Positions 11,893-24,751 of a DNA stretch of 64,000 nucleotides are shown piece after piece (the stretch's first letter is position 1; each line of letters begins with the position of its first letter). The stretch spans positions 8,538,028 to 8,602,027 of the forward strand of contig JAJEKV010000034.1 of assembly GCA_021234155.1 (NCBI GenBank). The letters run 5' to 3'. The notes under the pieces were generated by a model that searched no databases, was not told the origin of the DNA, and saw only the letters and a program-made list of their open reading frames with translations. The DNA is from Isoetes taiwanensis. Lineage: Eukaryota; Streptophyta; Lycopodiopsida; Isoetales; Isoetaceae. A program made the translations under genes and the position numbers.

Positions 11893-12133
11893 TGTAAGCA
11901 CTAGGATTTTCTGAGTGTGTTTTATATCATCATTCATTACCGCAGAGTGTTTGAAGAGGGCGATAAAGAGATTGAGCCACCATCACTTGTTGTTTTGATG
12001 GTGAGTTTGGAAATGGGAGTAAGCCCATTCTCATCTCTATATTGAATGTATTGGAAGAATTATAAATTGGCAAAATAACGCTCTTGAGTGGAGCACCATC
12101 AATGCCTTCAAAGAAAAATCTATTGGGCGATAG

Positions 12134-13746
12134 TCGGACGCCTCGCTAAACGTGCCTCGTCCGCATTACACTTCGGCAGAAATCCCCATCCGCCGCAACA
12201 ACCGCGATGGGCTCTTTTCGCCTACCCCGCACTCCTCGAAGTTGACTCTTAGTGCGGGAAGGGAACATTAAGGTGTCTTGCACACCCTTTCCCTATGGGC
12301 TCCTATAACAAATGGCATAACACGCCGAACTAGCATCAACATATACAAATACTACCTCAAGGGTAGTGCATCACACATAAACCAAGGCAAAGATGATAAT
12401 CACCAACCATGAAACATGAGAGCTCCTACCCCGCCACTGTAAGGAGGATGACCGACCGCCAGGGCCTCAAGATAGAGCAGACCGAAGTCATGGCAATGGC
12501 GAGGGCTGGCATAGAACAATGGCTAGGGTTGACCACTCCATCCGGCCTCCTCCCCGCATACTTTGCAAATGGGCTAGATCAGGCTCGACAGACTTAGCCT
12601 TCCTGGATACGCAATCCCATGGCATCACCCATCTAGGACTACTCCAGTTGCATCTCCTCGTCCGATGAGGCAGAAGGGCTGCATCTCCCCTTCCCAGATC
12701 TAGAGGTGCCGGGCGGCTAGAGAATCGTGGGCGACACACCCATCGCACTGACTGAACCCCCCAAAACGAGAGCCAAGCCAACACTTGCAGCCTCGAGGCG
12801 TGGCAACACCATTGCCCTGTGAGGTGTTTGACCCATGCTCGCCCACACCTAAGTGACCCACCATAAGCTCTAGCCCACTATGGGATCCCCTCGGCCCCCA
12901 CTCTGAAGGGATCCTCCCTCCACTTTCCCTCTAGCCCTGCTATATGGTGCTGAGTCATATCATAGCCTCAATAGCCCGGTGGGCCCTATGCACGCCTAAC
13001 CAAATAGGAACTAAGGGATCTACTCTAGAGCATACTACATATGGCTCTAGGTCTCTACCCCTTCCCAATACAAGAGGAGCAAACATGATCAACCATCATC
13101 ACATAATCATCACATCATGAGAATAATCATAAGAAGAACATCTTAACCTAATCATACAACTAACTAATGGTTAGGGTTCCTTTTGATTAGGTTCAAGATG
13201 TTGAATATGGGTTCTAGGATGGCTCTACTCTAGATACAAGATACTAGCACATCCGAATGCTAATTCCGCATGAGCTATCACAACTATTATCCTACATACC
13301 GCCCCTGAAGCTCTCCTCCAGATCCGCAGGTGCCTCCATGGTCTCCCACTCACGAGATGCCGCCCTACCCAAGAACGAAGTCTACCCTCGCTGGGGCGCT
13401 GCACCATGCCACAAAGAACGATGTTCAAAACGGGGTTTCAACCAGTAGGTGAGTCTCCGGGTGCTAGGGCCGGAAAGAGGTCTAGGGTTAGGGTTTATGC
13501 CTATATAAGTTAGGGTCCACCTAGGATGCCACGCGGCACCAATCGGTGAGTCCCGTGTGGCGGTGCCCCAATAGGTTAAGGCCACACGGATAATGGCTTA
13601 AACCTATGGCTGGCTAAGTTATGAGAATAACTTAGCCATGCCCCCTAGTGCCACAACCTATGGTATACAAGGCTATGAAGATAGACTTGTATAGTGACGG
13701 ATCCAGAATATACGATTTATGACGATATTCCCCCTCGACCGCCACA
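12134..13746 (-). repeat. 3' LTR of the chromovirus
   Basis: Collinear along its whole length with 28737-30384, including the 'gatgataatcac', 'gagctcctaccccgcc', 'gctagatcag', 'catactacatatggctctag', 'gggtttatgcctatataag' and 'taacttagccatgcccccta' blocks. It ends in 'gccaca' at 13746, next to the PPT. Copies differ mainly by short indels in GC-rich words. The first bases ('tcggacgcc') replace the 'tgtgacgcc' of the partner. Confidence 0.9.
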
Positions 13747-13757
13747 TTCTCCCCCTT
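13747..13757 (-). other. Polypurine tract of the chromovirus
   Basis: On the minus strand AAGGGGGAGAA immediately precedes the LTR start, preceded by 'cttgaggacaacattgtcct', a sequence commonly seen before the PPT of plant gypsy elements. It primes plus-strand DNA synthesis. Confidence 0.8.
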
Positions 13758-14599
13758 AGGACAATGTTGTCCTCAAGATTGCGCTAAGGTGACGATCCTA
13801 CCTTATGCCTACAAAACATCAACATGTCATAACCTTTAATTTAGTTTAGCAATCAAGTTTTATTAGTTAAAGAACAAAATTTAGGCTATATTTGTACTTA
13901 TACAAAATTATATAGCCTTAACACCGCTATTTCTTATAATAATTCAAAATACTATTATAAGAGTTATTAGGGTTCATAATCTAAATTATGGCTCCCCCTA
14001 TCTTCTCTCGCAACGCGCCCTCGCTGAAGTCCTCCTTCCACTTGCCTCGCAAAAGGAGCACATTACGCTAGTTTAGTTAATAATTTGTGGTTTTAGGGGA
14101 CCACCCCCTTACCTCCTTTGAGCCGAACCATCGCCTCAAGGTTGTCCTAATACCTTGCCCAAGATCATGGCCCTTTTCGGATTTGAGCTTAGGATCATTT
14201 AAGATGCTTCCATCATTGCCCATGATCGAGTGTTACCTTTGTACACGATCCCCCTGGACGAGTACACCCCAGTGCATCATGCCCCGAGGGTTTCAAATAG
14301 GGAACGCCTCACGATCCCATCATCACAAGATGATCACTTTTAACCTTCACCATGACCCTCCTCCTACGCCAGTGTGTATATTCCCGCATCGTGGGCATAG
14401 AGATCATCCGGATCGATGTCCCATCATCGCCCACCATGCCTCATTCTCACCACATGACCCTAATGGTCATAAGCGCATGGTGCGTGTGGCCCAGAGAATG
14501 CCCTAAAGGCGCATCCCATCATCGCCCACACGATCGAGGTTCCGCACATGCACCCTAGTAACTAGAATGCATGCGCCAAAGCTTAAGGCTAACTAACAA

Positions 14600-15960
14600 C
14601 ATACTAGCTAACCACCGGGTAAGTCGGGTCGCACCAAGCCCAGACGACACTCGCCCATCAAACTCCTTTTCATAAACTCGGGTATTGCTTCTCCAAGTCT
14701 TGCTTCAATACCCATGTCGCATCTTCCACGGCAAGTGCTTCCACTTAACCAAATACCGAGGAACCGAGACCTCCTAGTCTTCTTGAATGACTTATCAAGA
14801 AGTAAATTCGTGCACTATTTCTACTTGCTTCCTCCATCATTTCCAACAAGGTTGGAGTATCCAAAACCTCCCTCGGGTTAGGATTGTGCCTTTTAATAAA
14901 CTTACGGGAAGACCTTGTGAACCTTGGAGATGGGCCGGAAGATCCAACTTGTAGGCTTGAGAGCCCACTCTCTCCAAAAATCTTGAACGGACCAGCCCAC
15001 CTAGGGGCAAGCTTTTGCAGCCCCAACCCGCAGCCTTGGCTTGCTTCACCTTTATCTTTCAACCAAACGCCATCGCCACCTTGAACTCTCTTACGGTCCT
15101 ATGTGCTTGTCTGGCTACACTCTTCTCGGGCCACTTTTGCCGCCAATAAATAACCCCTTACTTTTCCACTAGTCGCCGATATCCCCTAACATCCGGCCGG
15201 ATACTTTACCTTGGACACGATTGTGCCGTATCCGGTTAAGCATCACCGGCACCGCAATTTACCATGAAAGGGAGACATCCGAGATGACTCCCCGCTTGGC
15301 ACCGCTGTAGGCGCATTCCACCAAGTGGATGTACCATCCCACTTGGACCGCTTTGTTCCACACATAACTTCAAGCATGTCTTCAATGATCCGATTCGCCC
15401 TCCCGTCTGCCATCCGCTTTGGGGATGATATGCCGCGGCTCATGGAGAGCTTCGTCTCAATGGTGTTGAAGAGGTCCCGCCAAAGGCACTCATAAACTTG
15501 GAATCCCTATCGATATTATCTCCCCGAGGCATGCCATGGAGTCTTTGCGAAAAATCTCCCTTACAAATAACTTGGCAAGATCTAATGCGGTGTCAAGATC
15601 TTGCAAGGCACAAATGTGCCATCTTAGATAACTTATCTACGACAACCATCAATGCATCCTTGCTCAAGAGTTCTAGGGAGACCTCGTGATGAAATCCATG
15701 CTTATGACCTCCCACTTTGCATTTGGCACCCCAATGGCTCAAGAGCACCTGAACTGGGTTGTTCGCTTTGGTTCAATGACATAACCGGTAATCCCGAATA
15801 TATGCAGCTATTCGCCTCTTCATTCCCGCCAGAAGTAAGCTACTAATCTTGAAATAGGTCTTCATGAAGCCAAGATGCCCCCGCTATTGGGCTGTTATGT
15901 GTCATGAAGAATTAGCTTCCTTACCCCTCGATGATTCGGCACACACAAACTTATGCTTGT
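14600..15960 (-). pseudogene. Chromovirus integrase and C-terminal chromodomain, frameshifted
   Basis: Minus-strand pieces give the integrase in order. The first catalytic Asp lies in 'MDFITRSP' (about 15700), the second in 'DRDSKF' (about 15515-15496), then 'AAYHPQSG' and the Glu region (about 15430-15370). The C-terminal part has 'KLAPRWAGPFKI' (about 15007-14972) and 'VSLLKRHNPNPREVLD' (about 14900). A chromodomain follows at 14800-14650: 'YLVKWKHLPWK' and an 'ATWVLKQDLEKQYP' segment, the aromatic-cage type fold that reads methylated histone tails and can bias integration to heterochromatin. Each segment sits in a different frame, with stops between, so no intact enzyme is encoded. Confidence 0.85.
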
Positions 15961-15999
15961 GATACAACAAAGTTGCCTTCCTTCTTATAATGCTTGAAG

Positions 16000-17560
16000 G
16001 CTTCCCGCCTCTTATCTCGCTTCGCTTCCTTGGAAAGACTTTCCCATACCTCCTTGAAGTTCACATCCGCTGGCAAGGACTCTTCGCCTTCTTGCCAAAC
16101 TCACTGAAGAGTGGAAATCGTGATACAATGCGCCCTTGTTCGAAATGGTCTCCCTCGAGAGGGCATCCGCTACAACATTAAGCTTACCGTGCTTATACAT
16201 AATATCAAAATCATACCCTCAAGGAATTCCATCCACCTCCTTTGCCTTTAAGTTGAGGAGTGGTGGGTGAAAGATAATGAAGGCTCCGTGATCAAGATCC
16301 AACCGAAACTTCCTTCCCAGCCAGATAATGCCTCCATATCCTCAATGCCCCGACAATGGCTAGCAGCTCCCATCATGGGTTGGGTAGCTGTTGCTAGCGT
16401 TCATCTTCTTCGAAGTCGTAGGCGACTACCCTTCCTTCTTGCATCAAGACCGCCCCATATATCTTGTTTGCATCCGCTGCTACCAACTTATCTTTTACTG
16501 ATCCGAAGAACAAGCACCGGTGTCAAGTGTTAAGGCCTTTTTTTTCTCAAAAGAAGCTTTGACTTTCTAACCAATGGCTAGTCCAATCCTTAATCTTCTT
16601 GGCCTTAGTGAGGTCCGGCCGTGGGACGCCCACTTAGCAAAGTCCTTCACGAACTTTTCATATCCCGCCAACCCGAGAAAGCTTTTACTTCCGCCACATT
16701 CCTTGAGCTGGCCAATCAACTATTGCCTCAATCTTAGATGGATCTCGTGGAGATTCCCTGATGTTACTACATGCCCCAAATACTCCACTCGCCTGTTGCA
16801 AAGTGGCACTTAGAGAGCTTCCCATACAACCGATGACGCCTCAACTTCTCCAACACTTTCCTGAGATGCCGACAATGCTCCTCAAGGGACTTGTCAGAGA
16901 TTAGGATGTTGTCAAGAAGACAATAACAAACTCATCCAAGAAGTCTCTCAAGATGTCGCTCATGAGGCGATAAACGCTGCTGAGCATTCGATAGTCCAAA
17001 GGGCATTATCAGAACTCAAAATGACCATACCGCTGCTCGGAAGCGCCTTTATGGATATCCTCTTTTTATTCTTATCCGATGGTATCCCGATCTCAAATCA
17101 ATTTTAGAGAATACCTTTTGCTCCTTTGTAGCTGATCCATTAGGTCATCTCGCCCTTGGCAATGCATACTTATTCTTTATCGTCGCTATTGAGCCGGGCG
17201 ATAGTTCATGCACATTCTTAAGCTCCCATCTTTCTTCTTCAATAAAGAGTATAGGTGTCTCGAAAGGAGACACACTTGTTCTTATAAATCCAAGCTCGGT
17301 GCAATTCCCCGGTCGCTTTCTTTGAGCTCAATCAATTCTCGGGTGCTCATTCTATATGGCGCTTTACTGGTAGGCTTTCGCAGATCCCAGCCAATGTGAT
17401 CTCACATTCCACACCCCTATAAGGTGGGTTTCGCCGATTTCATCCGAAATACATCCTTGAACTCTGGGCCGCCTTTGCTATTCGCTAACCGATTCCCCTT
17501 TGGGTCATTTTTCTCCCGCTGCCAAGGCTCAACCGGATTCCATCCTCAAGATGTAGTCCA
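16000..17560 (-). pseudogene. Chromovirus reverse transcriptase and RNase H, frameshifted
   Basis: Minus-strand fragments include the RT N-terminal region 'KAPYRMS' (about 17360), 'YSLLKKKDGSLRMCMNYR' (about 17240-17190), the catalytic-loop region 'DEFVIVFL' (about 16940-16915, where one base appears lost before the conserved acidic pair), 'RNVAEVKAFSG' (about 16700) and the RNase H/connection end 'KHGKLNVVADALSRE' (16197-16153). The order is that of Ty3/gypsy pol. Multiple stops and frame changes make it inactive as read. It sits between protease and integrase, as expected. Confidence 0.85.
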
Positions 17561-17599
17561 CCTTATTCTTTTCTATACTCTTCCTTAGCCGCCAAAGAA

Positions 17600-19382
17600 A
17601 TACACCGCATGGGAGAAATCTAGCTTACCTTTCACTATCAATTTGTTGCCATCCGGTGCCGCCATGGTGACTTCATTCCGGCCGCAATCAATCATGGCTT
17701 TGGCTGGCTTCAAAAAATTCCATCCCCACTATCGATCATATCTTCCATGTCCATGACTTCGCCTCCCATCGCCACTTAGCCCCACTCAAGGTCTATGTCA
17801 AAGGTGATCCTCCTCCCTTAGTGTGCCCGATGGCCGGCTGCCATAGCACCGGGCCTTGGCTTAGACTTCAATACCTTGTTCTTCATTAGAGCAGCCAATC
17901 TAGGAGATGCAAAATTATGAGAGCTACCCAGATCTATGAGGACTACATAAGGATTACTATCTATGATCCCATCCGCCGCGATGACAAATGATCGATTCTA
18001 TATCACCGCCCCCAATGTTTGCACATATGTGGCACTCACCATCTATGAAGTCCTCGCCCCTCCCCGCCGGTCGCCGCCCCGCCCGCTCACTAGAGTCCTA
18101 ATCCAAGAGTTCTCGCCAAGGCCGACCGCATGACGAATGGACAATCATGTGTTCGGTGCCCCCGCTGGAAGCACCGGCGCATAACTTTTCTTTTCCCTCG
18201 CTCTCCCACCTTCTAAGAAACTGTTTAGGAGACGCTAAGAGCACCGGCCGATGCATTCTCCTTCGTGGGCTTTACTTCGGCCCCTCAAAGCTTTGTTCTC
18301 ACCCCACCTTTGCTGCTGACTCTCGATGGTGTAGCTGCCGATTGCTTACCCCCGATATTGCCCCCGACATCAGCTGAACTCTACCCCCTGAAGGTTGGAT
18401 CGTCGCTGGAGTTGCTGGTGCCTCTTCCAAACTTATAGCTTTATCTTCGCCCTCAGGTAACCGGACACTTTGATTGTTGCTAACAAGCCTCTTGATATTA
18501 AGCCGCTCAACCCTCACGTAAGTATCCACCTTGCCTTCAAACTCCAGGAACATGCAGCCTCGAAAGCCTTCATAAATTTTCTTCGTATATTTAGCCAATC
18601 GATAGCTACCCTCGATTCAACCTCAGAAAACCATTAACTGGCCTACTAATATGAGACCTTGGCACATATAGTGCTTGCGAAAGCCTTGTCAAGGTCTTAA
18701 ACCCGCACTTGTTCCTCTTTTGCTTGTTGACTTAGCATATCCCTTCCACCGCATCCTTGCCGTCCAATAAGGTTAGTCAGAAAGTAACTTTCCCTATGTC
18801 CTTGTCTTCATACCGTATGAGTTGCCAAATTCTTCCATTTCATCAAGCCATGCTTCAGCCTCCATGCCTCGACTGCCTTTCCCCCGAGAACCGCCGAGCC
18901 TTGTCTTCCATACATTGCTCATAGCACTATCCACCTTTTTCTCGATAGTCATCCGTCTTTCTTGCTCTTTTCCTTTTTTTTAGGTGTGCCCGACCGACCG
19001 CGCCGAGCTGAGCCGTCCCTCACTGGAAGAGCTATCCGATGAGCTGGAGCTAGATGATGATGGACTTTGGTTCCTCCTCTTCCCTTCTCCTATCCCCTTG
19101 ACGCTCCTTGGTTGCCCTCCCTTCCCCGGGCCGAGGGACTTCGCCACCACCACCCGAAACAAGGTGGAGGTGGAGGACCATCTTCCCCGCATTCATGAGA
19201 GGTGTCGCCAGCTTGATGAGATGTTGCATTTGGTTCTCATCTGCACCAACCTTTGCGCTGACCGCCTCATGTGACATATCCTCGCTCAAAAATCTTCTTT
19301 GTTCCCCGCCAAACAAGTTCCTTGGTACCCATTGGTCGGTGGCCGGTCTTGAGATCCCGTGACTTGAGTTCCTTGGTCGCAA
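17600..19382 (-). pseudogene. Chromovirus gag and protease, frameshifted
   Basis: The reading frame opens at 19382 (minus) with a region containing 'ADENQMQHLIKLATPLMNAG', then a Ser/Glu low-complexity linker (19180-18980). A capsid-like segment follows, with 'HGLMKWKNLATHTV' and 'SYFLTNLIGRQGCGGRDMLS' (about 18870-18720) and 'RLAKYTKKIYEGFRGCMFLE' (18600-18545). The aspartic protease is marked by 'VVLIDLGSSHNFASPRLAAL' at about 17945-17890. The active-site triad reads D-L-G where D-S/T-G is usual, so the catalytic motif looks altered. Frameshifts break the unit throughout. The 195 bp upstream of 19382 are AT-rich and non-coding. Confidence 0.75.
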
Positions 19383-19577
19383 GAATTGATCATCAATACA
19401 TTTTATTTGGGTTAGATGTTAATCAATTTTACTTGCAATTGAATTATCTTTAGTTATAAGAAATCATACAAAGCCTTTACATTGACAAAACAGTTAATAG
19501 TCATTAATACATAAGGATTACATGATAAGGTAGATATATCTTAGCATAATGGGTACACGAAACACTTAGCATTAAAA

Positions 19578-20193
19578 TGTTAGCCTCAGGTGCCAATTGC
19601 ACACACAGTCTATACTTGCCGTGATGAGGGCGAGGCCCCACTGCCACGGGGTCCAAGAAGAGGGAGCCACAAGGCATGCCACCTACGGCCAAAGCTCCTC
19701 CAAGAAGCGGTAAAGACCCAAAGGTAGGACCCACCACGGGCCACCACTTGTCCGTTAGCACGTCACCATACAGCTCGGGATTCCCTCGCTCGAGTGCCCA
19801 AGTAGTGGAGCACGCTGTCATCATGATGAGGATCGATTCAGGCCCGTGAGGGCCACCCGTTTCCTATATATTGTAGCATTTTTTGCTCCTTCAAAAAAAG
19901 AGGGGTTCGTGAGTGTTCTTTTGTGTCACTACAGAGCGCACATGCCGGTCGCCTCTGTGCTTTTTGAGCCTTCATTGTACACTTGTTTTGATCAATGGAT
20001 TGCCGTGGTTCTCCACAAGTGTCTTGTGTGTTTCATTGTGTATTGCCATTGCCGCTTTTATCTCGAAGTTTTTCGTTCTTTCCTCCGTTAGCAAAAATCC
20101 CCGCACAAGAGTGTTCTCGTGATTTGCCCCCGCCGACTTCACGGATCTCACAGATCTGTCCCCTCAGCGATCCCGCAGCCCGGACCCCAAACA
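19578..20193 (+). repeat. 5' LTR of nested gypsy element
   Basis: Carries a TATA-like 'tcctatatattgtagc' at about 19862 and the conserved block 'cattgtacacttgttttgat' (about 19972). The same order is seen in the 3' copy at 24112-24727, with equal total length and scattered compensating indels. Confidence 0.88.
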
Positions 20194-20879
20194 CCGGCGC
20201 CGATGGTTGCCGCCTTTCAAAGCCGTATTGGATACCATGTTCAATCCCTTCTTTACCCCTTTACGATATTCAACACCGATGGAGTCAAGACGCCGCCGCC
20301 ATGAACCAGCGCCGGGACCCCCGCTGGAAATATGTCCATACACTACCTCGTTCGATTGTCTCTTCTCCCGTACGAGCGCACTGCTCCACCTACACCACGA
20401 TTAATTTTTCCAGACCGACCTCCCCGTGGAAGGTCGCCATTGTTCCGCTCCTCGCTCGCCATTATCATGCAGGCCGCAACACGCCTTTGAATTTACTCCA
20501 CCGAATCCTAACTCAAGATCCGACCGTAACCACCGCAATTTTCTCCCGGAACATTCGCAAAATGTTTCTATTGGTAATCTTTCTTTAGGAACTTCGTACC
20601 ACCGCTTCCACCTTTTGTCAATTCCCCTACCGCCTCGTTCCTTTAATCGTTCCCCACACTGCTTCATGCCCTCGCTACAACCTTTGTTCCCACTACAATC
20701 GCTTCAGCAAGCTCTTTTTTACTAATCTCACACAACCTATGCCAGCTTTGTACCTATGCAAAGAACCAACACCCATCGCCTTTTTTTTCCACAAATGCAA
20801 ACACCCATTCATGCTACCGAATTCTACACACATGCTTTAAAACTCCCATATCCACTCTTTGAAATGATAAAGGTAAACA

Positions 20880-23800
20880 CATAGACCGTGAGTGCTCAGC
20901 TCACATGGATGAATTTGAGTCACTTGCAGATCTCAATGGTCACCCCGATCCAAAACTAAAATTCCACATCTTTTTCGACGCACTTCAAGGCGGAGCACCC
21001 CTTACCTAATGGCCGATGGCAAACAAAAGCCACCGGAAACAAGATTGATACACATGAAGACCTCTTTTCTTTCCCATTACGACCCTTTGGCGATGATCAA
21101 CAACCGCCGAACGACCTCAACACACTCAAGCGAACCCAGAGAATCGCCTCGAGACTTTGCGCATCGACCGGCAGATCTTAGTCAACAAGTTGAAGGAATT
21201 TCCAACCCAAAGCCAAATTCTAGTGTGGTTTCTTCAAGGCTTACCCTCTCACATCCGATTTATGACTGAAGTATTTGCCTCAAGACATTACAAGAAGCCA
21301 TTGAATTAGTCAATCACTGCTCATATGTTTTCACGCCAAGTGATCAAGCCACGATACTCCCATTTCCCCGCTACACCCCACGCTTCAGACCCTCGACCCT
21401 TCCACGGCAGCTCCCCAAGAAATAACATTTGGTACTATTTGCCAAGATTCGTGACATCCGCTAATGAGTGTAACTCGCGGGATAGCATGATCCATTGCAA
21501 ACGCCGCAACATGCGTAACCACACCAATCAAGAATGTACAAATCCACCACCAAACCAGATCGACAACGCCTTTGTTCACCAAGTGCGTAGGTACCCACGC
21601 AAAACTCAACCACGCATTACAGCACAAACCTACCAACAACAACAACCCCAAAGAATAACAAGAACTACAACGGGACCTCCTCGCTCCACTTTTGATCCAA
21701 GCAAGTCCTAATGTTTCAACTGTGGACCAATGGGGTCATACGGGCCCCACAGATTGTCCTCAACTTCCTCAAGTTCAAATACAAATTCCCTCGCACCAAT
21801 CAAACCACCTACGCGCGGCCTTACACCTTTTTCAAGTATGGGAAGCCAAGGGAAGGCAAGGCCCACGCCTGCTCAAACGGCCACCACCGGCCACCACAAC
21901 AACAACCACGCCAACAAAGAAACAACTCAAAAAACAATTGATGATCAACTCCAAGAAGAAATTTACTATGCAATCAACACCAGCCTTGAATCCTCCAACC
22001 GGATTGAGGTTCTCCTCATTCCCCACGCCATAAGCACCCCTGCACCAAGTTTTTGCAGCCGATTCGTACTAGCTGAGCCATCAACCAAATTGCTCATTTT
22101 GCACCTAATTGGATCAACTACTTCCTCATGTTCAACCTAAACTTCGCGAAAAGTCCGCTTCAACTCATCGAACGCGCGTATGTAAGGCACTCAAGTCTGT
22201 CAATGCTACCACACGACGGAGCCACCACCACTAATGCCACGAATCCGCAGAACACCACCACTCAACATTGTCAGGCCTTTAAGCTCCACCTCCTCAACAA
22301 GGTAGCGACATCTATTGCCGAGCAACAACAACCCACGGATCCACCACAAACTCACCTGCATAACTCCCCCCTAACTTCAACAAGAACTTGCTAAAATCAA
22401 AATTCCTCTCAAAATTTTATTTACTATTCCTACCAACTATGTCCAAAGACTACGAAAGCACATTTTACAAAACCTCAGATACCTCGGTTAATGCAAATAC
22501 ATCAACACCTACCTGCATGCACACGGTAATAAAAAGGTCGCTCACCATGTTCGGGGATCGGGTGGCAAATAAGCGGCAGCCAAATCTTATTACAGATAAT
22601 CTCTTCGCACGATAATTAAGCATAAGGGAGCCCCACGCTCTTTATGACATCAAGCTTGCTTAATGGCCATATCAACGCTAATACCACAAGGAGTTACAAT
22701 AAACCAATACCACCAATATTGAGATCTACAATTTACCATGGAATTCTGTTTGGAGAGCAGAGAAGATCCTGAGATTATGAAATGTTAGTAGGATCAATCT
22801 TTTGAGACAAGCTAAAAGCATTCACCATCGGGCCACAGATCAACTTGTTATCACAGATGGCAAGCTCATCACACGATGGATCTCGACCACGCCAGATCAT
22901 TTCTCAGATCACGCCAATCGACAGTGACTCGAACAAGTTTGCAACACCTATCAGTTATAAGCCAAGGGTTTGCCACCACCTGCCACCCGTATCACAATCA
23001 ACCATGGGAAGACATGGATATTGATAAAGGCATAGCAACGCCGTTGACCCCTATTTGACACCTTTGTAACAACGTCACATTGGTTCCACATGAGGAGACT
23101 GCATTCTACCCTCCTCCTGCTCAAGAAGACACCACACAACCCCTAGTGGCACGCCACTATTTTTCAAAATTGGTCAACATGAACATCCCCGTCTCTACTG
23201 CGGAGCCAGCCCACACCGCTCGTGATGATCAAGTCATTCCACACATTCAAACTCCCCGCAGAGACATAATTGATATTGGAACAAATCAACCAACCGATTG
23301 GCACGCGACCACGCCGCAAAGATTCAGAGAGCAAGCCATTGTGCTATTCAAACGCTTCAAGCACATCTTTGCTTGAGCTACAAAGACCTCCGAGGTATCA
23401 AGAAAGAATTGGGACAACTCTCGATTCCCACTAAGCCGATGCTAGACCCATCTAGCAACGATAAAGACGGGCTTAACCCAAACTACCGTGGAAAAGGTTA
23501 AAGCCGAAATTGACAAGCTTTTTGACGCCGGACTTATCTACGAGGTCAAACATTCGTAATGGGTAAGTCCTATTGTTCACCGGAGACAACACAAAAGAAG
23601 GAAACCCTCCTTGCCGGGTATTACCGCCCACGCTTTCAAAGATGCTCACAAATACACACACGCGCGTGATGTTTGTCGAGGCTTGGTAGACCCACCGCCC
23701 GGTGACGCCTCGCCACACCAATAGCCACGCCTCCCTTTGCCAAATGGGGTATGGATTTTGTTGGTCCCATGGACCCACCCGCAATCAACACTAGGGGCAC

Positions 23801-24075
23801 GCTACATTCTAGTCTTCACCTTGACTATGCAACCAAATGGGCTGAAGCGCAGTGCTCTACTCCTCGACAACACCTACCGCTAGTACAAATAAGGTTCTCT
23901 ACAAGAACATCATCACGCCGATTTGATGTCCCTTTAGAATTAGTTAGTGATCGTGGAGTTCATTTCATCAATCACACTATTGCTGAACTCACTAACTATC
24001 CGCACATTCATCACGTAAAAGCACGCCTTTACTATCCCCCTCGGGTAATGGCTTGGCTGAAAGCACAAACCAATA
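20880..24075 (+). pseudogene. gag, protease remnant, RT start and integrase core of nested gypsy element
   Basis: Frames in order: a gag segment at about 21060-21400 ('RLTLSHPIYD' and neighbours in shifted frames); a CCHC zinc knuckle near 21711-21765 (C-FNC then WGHTGP-DC, split by a frame change); a region at 21930-22140 where a protease would lie, without a clear D-S/T-G; the N-terminus of RT at 23440-23580 ('KAEIDKLFDAGLIYEV', 'WVSPIVHR'). The sequence then jumps straight to the integrase zinc region ('DAHKYT', about 23640) and core: 'MDFVGPMDPPAINT' (23749), 'LVSDRGVHFINH' (23940) and 'NGLAES' (about 24047). These are the D, D and E blocks. The RT catalytic core, RNase H and integrase C-terminus are missing, so it is non-autonomous. 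Confidence 0.8.
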
Positions 24076-24111
24076 AGTGTGTGTGCCAATAAGTGTAGTT
24101 TGGTAGGGGAG

Positions 24112-24727
24112 TGTTAGCCCCTGTGCCCCGCGCATACTACCACAGTCTATACTTGCCGCTGCATGAGGGCAGGCCCCACTGCCACGGCGGTCCAAGAAGA
24201 GGGAGCCACAAGGCTTTCATCACTGCGGTCAAAGCTCCTCCAAGAAGCAGAAGACCCAAAGGTAGGACCCACCCACGCTGGCCACTACTTGTCCATAGCT
24301 AGCACGGCCGCGACAGCCTCCGATTCCCTGCTCGAAAGTGCCCAAGTAGTGGAGCACGCGTTGTCATGATGAGGATCAGATTCAGGGCGTGGGCCACCTC
24401 CGTTCCTATATATTGTAGCATTTTGCTCCTTCAAAAAGAGGGTTCAGAGTGTTCTTTTGTGTCACTACAGCGCATATGCCGGGTCGCCATCACAGCTCTT
24501 TTGAGCCTTCATTGTACACTTGTTTTGATCAATGGATTGCCGTGGTTCTCCAAGTGTCTTGTGTGTTTCATTGTGTATTGCCATTGCTGTTTATCCGAAG
24601 TTTTTCTTGTTCTTTCCTCATAGCAAAAATCCCGCTGACAAGAGTGTTCAGGATTTGCCCCTCGCCGACTTCACGGATCTCACAGAGATACGCCCTCAAG
24701 CGATCCTTTGCCCCCGACCTCCAAACA
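24112..24727 (+). repeat. 3' LTR of nested gypsy element
   Basis: Same length (616 bp) and block order as the 5' LTR, directly preceded by the purine tract. Ends CCAAACA, followed by CAAAA. Confidence 0.88.
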
Positions 24728-24751
24728 CAAAAATTAAGAAAATTTCACAAT

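Larger units (their letters stand above)
19578..24727 (+). mobile_element. Nested Ty3/gypsy element, internal deletion derivative
   Basis: Two collinear 616-bp LTRs (19578-20193, 24112-24727) both begin TGTTAGCC and end CCAAACA. A purine run 'tggtaggggag' directly precedes the 3' LTR. The bases after the 5' LTR, 'ccggcgccgatggttgcc', resemble the TGGCGCC class of primer-binding sites. Flanking pentamers are TAAAA and CAAAA, one mismatch from a TSD. The element lies opposite to the chromovirus it interrupts, in the AT-rich leader upstream of gag. The interior is only 3.9 kb and lacks most of RT and RNase H. Confidence 0.88.

Noticed and set aside
11894-11945. Second TauE/SafE intron (GT donor, AG acceptor)
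   Set aside because: At 52 bp it is shorter than plausible plant introns, and the sequence after it shows no TauE similarity.
13480-13505. Telomere-like 'tctagggttagggtttatg'
   Set aside because: Only two short TTAGGG-like words, present in both LTRs as LTR sequence, so not a telomeric array.
19995-20588. 197-codon plus-strand frame spanning the nested LTR and leader
   Set aside because: It crosses the LTR end and primer-binding region, has no motif, and is probably an open frame by chance in a GC-rich leader.
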